From Bacteroidia bacterium (lineage in GTDB: Bacteria > Bacteroidota > Bacteroidia > Bacteroidales > UBA932): DNA of 12,141 nt. This document shows positions 6,836-12,141 of the stretch, in pieces. The translations under genes were made by a program, and so were the position numbers. The notes beneath the pieces are model-generated. The model had not been told where the DNA came from and did not search any database. It saw nothing but the letters and a program-made list of their open reading frames with translations. The DNA lies in NCBI GenBank assembly GCA_021153285.1, contig JAGKTT010000056.1:1-12141 (forward strand). Direction: 5' to 3'. Positions within the stretch are counted from its first letter, which is position 1. Each line of letters starts with the position of its first letter.

Positions 6836-6843
6836 CAAAGTTA
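6836..6843 (-). promoter_or_regulatory. -7 promoter element for the adoK-type operon
   Basis: TAACTTTG on the - strand (6843-6836) exactly fits the Bacteroidota -7 consensus TAnnTTTG, 27 bases before the kinase ATG (6808). No TTG was found at the -33 distance. Transcription would start near 6829, giving a leader of about 20 bases. Confidence 0.55.
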
Positions 6844-6856
6844 GCAAATAATTGGA

Positions 6857-6864
6857 TAAATTTG
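6857..6864 (+). promoter_or_regulatory. -7 promoter element for the LPG-synthase-TM gene
   Basis: TAAATTTG fits TAnnTTTG and lies 30 bases before the ATG at 6895. It is divergent from, and only 13 bases away from, the kinase -7 element. A clear -33 TTTG is missing. RNA polymerases on the two promoters would compete for the same DNA. Confidence 0.5.
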
Positions 6865-6894
6865 CAGCCTGTGTCCTAGCTGCATAGCTTATAT

Positions 6895-7905
6895 ATGAAT
6901 AAAAAGTTATCCAAAATACTCAAATACCTGCTTTCAGCTCTGTTGGCTGGCATTCTGCTATATTTCTCTTTCCGGGAAGTCGAATGGACTGATTTCGTCG
7001 AGGGACTGCAGGATTGTCGTTGGGAATTCATTCTCCTGTCAATGGTAGCCGGTGCTTTTGCATTCTGGCTCAGAGCCTTGCGCTGGCGCAGGCTCCTTAT
7101 TCCAATAGATGGAAGCATCTCTCGCATCACCACTTTCAATGGCATCAATATCGGCAATATATCGAATTTCGTGTTTCCCCGTATCGGTGAGTTCGTGCGC
7201 TGCGGAGTAATTACCAGAAGATCGCTTCCTGAGAATCTCCAACATCCTGAGCATAAGAAGGCTTCATACGACAAAGTGCTTGGAACTGTGGTTCTGGAAC
7301 GCAGCTGGGAACTTCTCGTGATGCTCCTTCTGCTGACGGTCGTAGTGGTCGGAGGTTTCGAACGTTTCGGTGGATTCTTTGTAAATCAGATCTGGGCTCC
7401 AATGACACAAAGACTGGATTTCAGCATCTGGTGGATCGTGGCCGTTCTGGCTCTTGGTGTCTCCGCCGGGTGTTATCTCTTGTGGCGTTTCAGAGAGTCC
7501 AATAGATTCTGCAGCAAGGTATGGGGCATATTCCGAGGTATTCTTCAGGGATTCTCGAGCTGTCTGAAAATGCAGCAGAAATGGCTGTTCTTTGCATATA
7601 CCGCCTTGATATGGCTGACTTACTGGCTTATGGCTGCCAGCACTGTCTGGGCTGCTCCTTTCCTTGCAGATCTGACTGTAATTGATGCTCTTTTCCTGTC
7701 TCTTGTGGGAGGCCTCGGCTTCGCAGTCCCTGTTCCAGGAGGTATCGGTGCCTTTCATTTCATCATCTCTCTGGCATTGGCTGGCCTGTATGGCATTCCT
7801 ATGGAAATGGGAATCATTTATGCGACTCTTTCGCACACTTCCCAGGCTATTACCCAGATAGTCTTTGGAGCAGGGTCTTATATCTATGAGGCCTTGAAGA
7901 AATAG
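6895..7905 (+). CDS. LPG-synthase transmembrane-region family protein (UPF0104, flippase-like)
   Basis: This integral membrane protein of 336 residues has about eight hydrophobic segments (near 8-25, 44-62, 80-95, 133-153, 178-197, 230-250, 262-282 and 286-312). It has the family's marks: PRIGEFVR (95-102) after a short amphipathic region, and PVPGGIGAFHF (279-289). The family (PF03706) includes the membrane half of MprF lysyl-phosphatidylglycerol synthase/flippase, but this protein has no catalytic aminoacyl-transferase domain, as is usual for stand-alone members. A role in moving a lipid or polyprenyl-linked intermediate is plausible but not shown. It is divergent from the adoK-popT unit and 44 bases ahead of a GNAT gene on the same strand. 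Confidence 0.85.
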   Translation: MNKKLSKILKYLLSALLAGILLYFSFREVEWTDFVEGLQDCRWEFILLSMVAGAFAFWLRALRWRRLLIPIDGSISRITTFNGINIGNISNFVFPRIGEFVRCGVITRRSLPENLQHPEHKKASYDKVLGTVVLERSWELLVMLLLLTVVVVGGFERFGGFFVNQIWAPMTQRLDFSIWWIVAVLALGVSAGCYLLWRFRESNRFCSKVWGIFRGILQGFSSCLKMQQKWLFFAYTALIWLTYWLMAASTVWAAPFLADLTVIDALFLSLVGGLGFAVPVPGGIGAFHFIISLALAGLYGIPMEMGIIYATLSHTSQAITQIVFGAGSYIYEALKK

Positions 7906-7949
7906 ATTGGCTGGCACTTGTTTTGAAGCCCGCACCTTAAAAACAATTT

Positions 7950-8201
7950 ATGAAGATCAATCATCTGATAGACGAAAACCGTTTCGAAACTTATATCGAA
8001 GGTCATACAGCTCGCGTGGATTATGTTGTCCGTGATGGAGCCCTTGTGATTGTACATACCTTTGTGCCCAAGCCTTTGAAAGGGAGAGGCATAGCAGGTG
8101 AGTTGGTGAAAGCGGCATATGAATATGCCGATAAGGAAGGCCTTGGATGCAAGGCCACCTGTTCTTATGCTCTTGCCTGGCTGGAAAAACACGGTTATTG
8201 A
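7950..8201 (+). CDS. Small GNAT N-acetyltransferase (YjdJ/GTL3B type)
   Basis: This 83-residue protein matches the minimal GNAT group (Acetyltransf_CG, PF14542). VDYVVRDGALVIVHTFVP (23-40) forms the central strands with the His-Thr block. PLKGRGIAGELVKAAYEYA (42-60) is the acetyl-CoA pyrophosphate-binding loop and following helix. CKATCSYALAWLEKHGY (67-83) includes the conserved Cys71-Ser. Members transfer an acetyl group from acetyl-CoA to an unknown acceptor. It is slightly short, ending right after the KHGY motif, where homologues often carry about ten more residues; I see no frameshift. It follows the LPG-synthase-TM gene by 44 bases and may be co-transcribed. Confidence 0.85.
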   Translation: MKINHLIDENRFETYIEGHTARVDYVVRDGALVIVHTFVPKPLKGRGIAGELVKAAYEYADKEGLGCKATCSYALAWLEKHGY

Positions 8202-8226
8202 TCAATTTCTACCGTGATACGGCATT

Positions 8227-8243
8227 TTGGCACAGGCTTTGCA
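8227..8243 (+). promoter_or_regulatory. Near-consensus sigma-54 promoter
   Basis: TTGGCACAGGCTTTGCA carries TGGCAC (8228-8233), five bases, then TTGCA (8239-8243). This fits the sigma-54 -24/-12 consensus TGGCACG-N4-TTGCW with one difference (G to A after TGGCAC) and correct spacing. Predicted start is near 8254. There is no protein gene in the + direction before the terminator at 8293-8329. Confidence 0.6.
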
Positions 8244-8253
8244 ATATGCTGTG

Positions 8254-8335
8254 TAACGGTTAGTTTAGTTGTTAATAATAGGGTTATGGTTCAAAAACGG
8301 GATATCGGTTTCTTCGATATCCCGTTTTTGATTTT
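8254..8335 (+). ncRNA. Candidate sigma-54-driven small RNA (about 80 nt)
   Basis: The stretch between the predicted sigma-54 start and the T-rich end of the terminator contains no plausible gene: in-frame stops abound early and the only ATG (8286) opens into the antisense of exonuclease III. The 5' part (8254-8292) is AT-rich and unpaired-looking; the 3' part is the terminator hairpin followed by TTTTTGATTTTTATTT. That is the typical layout of a bacterial intergenic sRNA. The ends are predicted, not measured. The alternative is an unused promoter-like site beside a terminator of the flanking genes. Confidence 0.45.
8293..8329. terminator. Strong bidirectional Rho-independent terminator
   Basis: A perfect 15-bp inverted repeat, AAAAACGGGATATCG (8293-8307) and CGATATCCCGTTTTT (8315-8329), encloses a 7-base loop, with runs of A and T at both ends. 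It lies between the + strand GNAT gene (ends 8201) and the - strand exonuclease gene (stop at 8335) and should stop transcription from both sides. Confidence 0.9.
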
Positions 8336-9090
8336 TATTTCAATGTCAGTTCCACTGGACAATGATCCGATCCGAAGATCTCGGTGTGGATCTTCGCTCC
8401 ATCAAGTCTTTCGCGAAGGTTTTCCGAAACTACGAAATAATCAATACGCCACCCTGCGTTCTTCTGACGGGCCTGGAACCGGTATGACCACCACGAATAG
8501 ATGTCCGTCTGGTCCGGATAGAAAAATCTGAATGTATCGATGAATCCGGCATCGAGAAGGTTAGTGAACTGAGCTCGTTCCTGATCGGTGAATCCGGCAT
8601 TCATCCTGTTGGATTTCGGATTCTTCAGGTCGATCTCCTTGTGGGCCACATTCAGGTCGCCGCAGATTATGACTCCCTTTTTCTCAGCGAGGCCGCAAAG
8701 GTAAGCCCTGAAGTCATCCTCCCAGGTCATCCTGTAGTCGAGCCTTTTCAGACCATCCTGAGAGTTAGGTACATACACACAGACCAGATAGAAATCCTCC
8801 ATCTCCAGCGTTACCACTCGTCCCTCGTGATCGTGCTCATCGATTCCGATTCCGTAGCTCACGGACACCGGCTCGTGCCTGGTATATATTGCCGTTCCCG
8901 AATAGCCTTTCTTGTCGGCATAGTTCCAATATGACTTGTATCCCGGAAATTCCAGATCGATCTGTCCCTCCTGCAGTTTGGTCTCCTGCAGACAGAAGAA
9001 ATCCGCATCCAGTTCAGTAAAAATATCTGCGAAACCCTTTCCGCACACAGCTCTAAGGCCGTTTACATTCCAAGAAATGAATTTATACAT
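8335..9090 (-). CDS. xth: Exodeoxyribonuclease III (AP endonuclease, ExoA/Xth family)
   Basis: This 251-residue enzyme belongs to the endonuclease/exonuclease/phosphatase superfamily. It cuts DNA at abasic sites and has 3'-5' exonuclease and 3'-phosphatase activity in base excision repair. Catalytic residues are visible: Asn8 and Asn10 in SWNVNG (6-11), Glu36 in QETK (35-38), Asp145 and Asn147 in CGDLNVAH (143-150), Asp217 in RIDYF (215-219), and Asp242-His243 in GSDHCP (240-245). The length is standard. I chose the ATG at 9090, giving MYKFISWNVNG, which fits the family start. An in-frame TTG at 9105 adds five residues and is less likely; AAAGGA lies six bases before the ATG. It converges on the GNAT gene. 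Confidence 0.95.
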   Translation of the reverse strand: MYKFISWNVNGLRAVCGKGFADIFTELDADFFCLQETKLQEGQIDLEFPGYKSYWNYADKKGYSGTAIYTRHEPVSVSYGIGIDEHDHEGRVVTLEMEDFYLVCVYVPNSQDGLKRLDYRMTWEDDFRAYLCGLAEKKGVIICGDLNVAHKEIDLKNPKSNRMNAGFTDQERAQFTNLLDAGFIDTFRFFYPDQTDIYSWWSYRFQARQKNAGWRIDYFVVSENLRERLDGAKIHTEIFGSDHCPVELTLK

Positions 9091-9112
9091 ATTTCCTTTG
9101 TTCAAACTTTTG

Positions 9113-9120
9113 CGAAGATA
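9113..9120 (-). promoter_or_regulatory. Possible -7 element for exonuclease III
   Basis: TATCTTCG on the - strand (9120-9113) differs by one base from TAnnTTTG and lies 22 bases before the ATG. No -33 TTG is seen at the right distance. Start would be near 9106. Confidence 0.35.
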
Positions 9121-9148
9121 GCCATTTTCCAGAAATATGCATAGGTAT

Positions 9149-9232
9149 CAAGTGCAAAAACACAGGTAATGTGCCCGCGATCCCCTCGTTTTCCGGGGTA
9201 TCACGAGCACTTTCACCATAAAACTGCACTTG
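9149..9232. repeat. 84-bp nested palindromic element after the nuclease gene
   Basis: The outer arms CAAGTGCA (9149-9156) and TGCACTTG (9225-9232) are perfect. The inner arms GTGCCCGCGATCCCC (9171-9185) and GGGGTATCACGAGCAC (9195-9210) pair with one bulged base. The two inner mismatches are A against C on the + strand but become G-U pairs in RNA from the - strand, so the - strand RNA would fold almost perfectly. The outer arm begins right after the nuclease stop codon (9234-9236). There is no U-tract at the outer stem's far side on the - strand. It may be a 3' end structure of the nuclease mRNA, a REP-like element, or the boundary of an inserted segment. A shorter, degenerate resemblance occurs at 11073-11096. 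Confidence 0.65.
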
Positions 9233-9233
9233 G

Positions 9234-10343
9234 TCAAAGTTCTTTTATTTCATATCCTTGCCTTCGTGCAAAATCAATCATTGGCTTTATATCGCTAGGA
9301 TATTTTCCGTTAGCAGACCATTCTCTCGTCAAAGCAAAAGAGGTACCTTCGCCATCGGTCAGCATATCCTCTTTGTCTGTAAACCAACGTCTTTCATAAT
9401 TAGCATCGTTTTTTAATGCCATCTCCCGGTGTATTTCATCAAGAGTTCTTACTCTCGCCCATGGTGGTAATACTTTACGAATTTCAGAAATTGTCAACAG
9501 AGGATTGTCTTTTATAAATTGTCGGGTAATAGCTAATGCTAACCTGCTGCACCCTAATGCTTCAGAACCATTTAGAGAAAATTTATTGATAGTTTTAGGA
9601 TGATATGCCCCTTTTCTCATTCCTTTATCTGACCTCTGAATTCTAGCACCATTATCATCTTCTTCTGGGGTAATGATTGGTCTTGTTTTATGTCTTAAAC
9701 TGATCTCATATTCTTCTATAACCTCGCATATGTCGTAATGCTGATGTCCTTTTTCTGTAAAATAATTGATGATCAGTTTCTTTATTCTATTACTACTGTC
9801 GCTGATAAAAAGATCAAACTCGTTGTTTAATTGTTTGACTCTATTCCTTTTATCGATAATATTTGTACAATAATCTATCAATATCGATTTTTTGAATGTA
9901 TTCCTTCCGAACAGATTGACAAAGGTTTCACCAGCTATGTTGTCATTTGAGACGTCCAAGCAAAAAATCATTTCAGGAAAAGATGTACCATTATCGAAAT
10001 ACAACCTGATTTTATCACCGATGTACAATCCGAATGGCACGGGATGTTTCAATAGTCTCATATAAGAAACCAATTGTCTTTCATCTTCCGGTTGTATGAC
10101 GTGTCCCGGTCTCTTGACTTCGATGACAAATTGTTCAACGTTATCTAAAGATACTACGATGTCAGCTAATTTTGTCTTATGTCCTACCTGTACAGCATAT
10201 TGTGTCGTAATTTCTCCGATATATTTCTTCCATCCGAGTAAGCCAAGACATTGAACGATGGTGTTTTCATATTCTTTTTCTAAAACATTCCTATCCTTAC
10301 ACGAAGATAACCAATATGTTATTTCATTCCAAAGTTCCTTCAT
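9234..10343 (-). CDS. Stand-alone HsdR-N-type nuclease (PD-(D/E)xK), possible defence protein
   Basis: This 369-residue protein resembles the N-terminal nuclease domain of type I restriction R subunits (HSDR_N). The PD-(D/E)xK core is visible: Glu24 in EKEYENTIV (22-30), YAVQVGHKTKLADIVV (49-64) with Asp61, FVIEVKRPGH (72-81) with Glu75 and Lys77, and DERQLVSYMRLLK (87-99) with Gln90. No helicase or methylase follows, so it is not a full HsdR. The C-terminal region, about 252-369 (SLNGSEALGCSRLALAITR, then TDGEGTSFALTREWS and GYEIKEL), looks like a separate helical/winged-helix-type part that I have seen on other nuclease-like proteins but cannot name. It lies 33 bases after the tail-anchored gene on the same strand. 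Base composition is AT-rich. Function in defence is inference. Confidence 0.75.
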   Translation of the reverse strand: MKELWNEITYWLSSCKDRNVLEKEYENTIVQCLGLLGWKKYIGEITTQYAVQVGHKTKLADIVVSLDNVEQFVIEVKRPGHVIQPEDERQLVSYMRLLKHPVPFGLYIGDKIRLYFDNGTSFPEMIFCLDVSNDNIAGETFVNLFGRNTFKKSILIDYCTNIIDKRNRVKQLNNEFDLFISDSSNRIKKLIINYFTEKGHQHYDICEVIEEYEISLRHKTRPIITPEEDDNGARIQRSDKGMRKGAYHPKTINKFSLNGSEALGCSRLALAITRQFIKDNPLLTISEIRKVLPPWARVRTLDEIHREMALKNDANYERRWFTDKEDMLTDGEGTSFALTREWSANGKYPSDIKPMIDFARRQGYEIKEL

Positions 10344-10376
10344 ACATCATATGTTTAATTGTACAAATCTACGAAT

Positions 10377-11024
10377 TTATGTGCAATAAGTAATGATGTT
10401 CAGTACAATAATCGATAAGCCGATCGACCATATGATGTGAATTATATGAGTTTGAATGTTATTGGACTGGGACTCCTGTGTCATTATTTTCTTGTCGTCC
10501 TGTTCTTGCCAGAATTTTCGGTTGAGATTACTTAATAAATGATTGATTTCTTTTACTCCTTTCCAAGTCCTGCACGTCAATCGGATGGTTTCGTTATCCT
10601 CCAGAATCAAATCCTGATAATCATCATTACAGATGAAACAAAGATTGGAGTCAGTCTCTATTGATGGATATGCGTTGTATATGTATCCGGCCAATCCTTC
10701 TTGCGGGAAATGTATGTGCATAATAATGCTTATAATCTCCGTTTTATCTTTGACAATATCAATTTGTTGTGATTTCCCTAATTCATTTATGCACGATTCG
10801 TATGTTTGTCTGCATTGAGTGAACGATACGGTAGGAACATTATGTTTAAACCTTACAATGTTGTCCATAAGGGACGGATTCTTATATGCACAGGAACAAC
10901 GTCCGGAACTCAAGAACTGGTACAAATGTTCTGCTATGACTGCATTTGGACAGATAAGTTCGTATGTGATATAATCAATGGGGGTAACTCTTCTGTATCC
11001 TTCGGCAAATGAATGGGAGCTCAT
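10377..11024 (-). CDS. Tail-anchored hypothetical protein, 215 aa
   Basis: I recognise no family. Residues 1-about 185 are soluble-looking, with scattered Cys (25, 43, 45, 71, 78, 129, 132, 151) and segments IISIIMHIHFP (97-107) and LTCRTWKGVKEINHLL (149-164). A single hydrophobic segment at about 192-211 ends four residues before the C-terminus, so the protein should be anchored by its tail with the bulk in the cytoplasm. It has a perfect -7 promoter element at 11044-11051 and is followed after 33 bases by the nuclease gene, so the two probably form one operon. The coding sequence is AT-rich, like the nuclease, and unlike the adjoining exonuclease gene. Confidence 0.65.
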   Translation of the reverse strand: MSSHSFAEGYRRVTPIDYITYELICPNAVIAEHLYQFLSSGRCSCAYKNPSLMDNIVRFKHNVPTVSFTQCRQTYESCINELGKSQQIDIVKDKTEIISIIMHIHFPQEGLAGYIYNAYPSIETDSNLCFICNDDYQDLILEDNETIRLTCRTWKGVKEINHLLSNLNRKFWQEQDDKKIMTQESQSNNIQTHIIHIIWSIGLSIIVLNIITYCT

Positions 11025-11043
11025 GATTTCTTCGTTTTGGACG

Positions 11044-11051
11044 CAAAGATA
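11044..11051 (-). promoter_or_regulatory. -7 promoter element for the tail-anchored/nuclease operon
   Basis: TATCTTTG on the - strand (11051-11044) is an exact TAnnTTTG, 19 bases before the ATG at 11024. At the -33 distance only TCTG is found, so the upstream element is weak. Start would be near 11037, giving a short leader. Confidence 0.55.
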
Positions 11052-11228
11052 TGTCTTGCTTGTGCCAAACCAGAGTGCAGGTAAGTGTGGCTCGTGGTGT
11101 GTGAGATAAAAATAAATTTTAGTGTCATTAAAAAAGTTTAAAAATTATAAAAAAGAGAAAAATCTGATGAATCTTTTTTATGATCTGATGTCGCAGCTAT
11201 TGATGTTTTATAACTTCATCGAAAAAAT
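11052..11228. other. AT-rich intergenic stretch between the nuclease operon and the RAYT gene
   Basis: This non-coding stretch separates two divergent units. Its first part (11060-11100) is GT-rich and includes 11073-11096, which resembles the left half of the palindromic element at 9149-9232. The second part (11101-11228) is very AT-rich with A- and T-runs and two copies of ATCTGATG (11162-11169 and 11183-11190). I see no exact TAnnTTTG promoter for the RAYT gene and no small gene. Confidence 0.4.
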
Positions 11229-12047
11229 ATGAAAGGATATTATAATGTCAGCAGCCTTGGCTTGGAAAGAAACGACATTTTCAAAAGCAACGAAGATTTC
11301 ATTTCGGGGATGAATGATATTGCAATCTGTATAACGGGTTTTGAAGTGAGGATTTTATGCTTCTGCCTGATGAGTAATCATTTTCATTTCCTGCTGTATG
11401 GAACTTCTGATGAGTGCAGGAGGTTCGCTTATGAGTACAAGCGAAGATGTGCGATAAGGATGAGGCTGACTTCTGGGGAAGTGCAGGCCTTGAAAGAAGT
11501 CGGCATTCAGATAGACTTGGTCGATACAAAGGAATATTTGGAAAATGTGGTTGCATATATACTTCGTAATCCGCTGGCAGCTGGTATCGTCATCATGCCA
11601 TATTGTTATAAATGGTCATCAGCTTCTTTATATTTCAGAGGAGAAAAGCCGGAAGCAGGTGAAAGACTTGGTGGAATGAGTGAAAGGAAACGGTTCAGAA
11701 TCCTTAAGTCACGAGTGCCGGTGCCCGATCATTATATGGTGGATGAGTGTGGGATGATTATGCCTTCATCTTATGTTGATGTTGAGTCTGTTGAAAGGAT
11801 ATTGCATCATCCTTCCAGACTTATGATGCTTTTGTCAAAGAGAGTTGAAAATGAGGTGGAACTGAAGTTCGGAGTTGCCGACAGTGTGAACTTGACGGAT
11901 CAGGAAATCCTGACACAGATGCCGGTTCTGATCAGGAATGAATTCGGAAAGGATACTATTGAACAGCTCTCAATGGAGCAACGTGTCAGACTGTGTCTTT
12001 TGCTGAAGAGGAATTTTAGGGCCGGAGTCAAGCAGATTGCCACCTGA
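11229..12047 (+). CDS. REP-associated tyrosine transposase (RAYT, Y1/HUH family)
   Basis: This 272-residue protein has the core of the Y1 transposase fold (Transposase_17/TnpA-REP). The HUH motif is His51-Phe-His53 in MSNHFHFLL (48-56), the catalytic Tyr is probably Tyr110 in VVAYILRNPLAAG (107-119), and YKWSSASLYF (127-136) is the usual downstream block. Such proteins cut and rejoin single-stranded DNA at hairpins of REP-type repeats and are usually domesticated single-copy genes, not IS200-like self-transposing elements. The C-terminal region (about 190-272) is helical and ends LLLKRNFRAGVKQIAT, which looks like the beginning of a helix-turn-helix that stops early; the protein may be slightly truncated. 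Neighbouring palindromes are candidate substrates. Confidence 0.85.
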   Translation: MKGYYNVSSLGLERNDIFKSNEDFISGMNDIAICITGFEVRILCFCLMSNHFHFLLYGTSDECRRFAYEYKRRCAIRMRLTSGEVQALKEVGIQIDLVDTKEYLENVVAYILRNPLAAGIVIMPYCYKWSSASLYFRGEKPEAGERLGGMSERKRFRILKSRVPVPDHYMVDECGMIMPSSYVDVESVERILHHPSRLMMLLSKRVENEVELKFGVADSVNLTDQEILTQMPVLIRNEFGKDTIEQLSMEQRVRLCLLLKRNFRAGVKQIAT

Positions 12048-12060
12048 CTTCATCACTTTT

Positions 12061-12132
12061 TTGCGCCATCATATAGCGCACAATGATAATCAGCGAGTTA
12101 CGTAAAATTATTGGGTGGTTTGGGTGGCGCAA
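12061..12132. repeat. Inverted-repeat element downstream of RAYT, with G-rich part
   Basis: TTGCGCCA (12061-12068) and TGGCGCAA (12125-12132) are perfect inverted repeats 56 bases apart. The left arm can instead form a small local hairpin through GCGC at 12063-12066 and 12076-12079. The right part holds GGGTGGTTTGGGTGG (12113-12127). The element starts 13 bases after the RAYT stop and is cut close to its right end by the window edge. Position makes it a candidate RAYT substrate or gene terminator; the window does not show whether it recurs. Confidence 0.45.
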
Positions 12133-12141
12133 GCGAAAAAC

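Noticed and set aside
7912..7927. Second sigma-54-like site (TGGCAC-N5-TTGAA) before the GNAT gene
   Set aside because: The conserved -12 GC is GA, and the rest of the context is not convincing; kept out of the feature list.
7264..7935. Long - strand open frame opposite the LPG-synthase-TM gene
   Set aside because: Antisense to a well-supported membrane protein; the product shows no family features and is His/Ser/Gln-rich as expected of a shadow frame.
9103..9105. In-frame TTG as start of exonuclease III
   Set aside because: The ATG at 9090 gives the family-typical N-terminus MYKFISWNVNG and has an AAAGGA upstream.
1..12141. CRISPR arrays, rRNA genes, riboswitches, complete insertion sequences
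   Set aside because: No regularly spaced repeat array, rRNA segment or recognisable riboswitch core was found; the only transposase-like gene is RAYT, without clear IS ends.

Overview
The window reads as chromosomal DNA of a Bacteroidota bacterium, most likely order Bacteroidales. Supporting signs are several promoters with the Bacteroidota -7 element TAnnTTTG, start codons mostly without strong Shine-Dalgarno sites, a DUF6913-type protein, a small SPII lipoprotein, and a recognisable housekeeping set (PfkB-type adenosine kinase, DUF368/PopT, UPF0104-type membrane protein, exonuclease III). Species cannot be named from the sequence alone.

Left part (1-3411), all on the + strand: a compact run of accessory-looking genes. 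It holds the 3' end of an unknown gene, a macro-domain-like protein, a small hypothetical protein, two overlapping four-helix membrane proteins, and a membrane-anchored WG-repeat protein. It ends at a tRNA-Arg(TCT) gene on the - strand whose 3' end and terminator face the run. That is the usual geometry of an island at a tRNA attachment site, but no integrase is visible.

Centre (3604-9105): mostly core genes. On the - strand lie adoK, DUF6913, popT and a lipoprotein, tightly spaced or overlapping and probably one operon. On the + strand, divergent from adoK, lie an eight-helix LPG-synthase-TM family protein and a small GNAT acetyltransferase. Exonuclease III follows, convergent on the - strand. 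Between the GNAT and exonuclease III genes, a near-consensus sigma-54 promoter sits about 40 bases upstream of a perfect 15-bp terminator hairpin with no gene between them, which suggests a short non-coding RNA.

Right part (9149-12141): an AT-rich two-gene cassette on the - strand encodes a tail-anchored protein of unknown function and a PD-(D/E)xK nuclease resembling the N-terminal domain of type I restriction HsdR. A long structured palindrome lies just past its end. A REP-associated tyrosine transposase (RAYT) gene follows on the + strand, with another inverted-repeat element at the window edge. This is the most likely place for a poorly described (defence or mobile) system; the assignment is inference.
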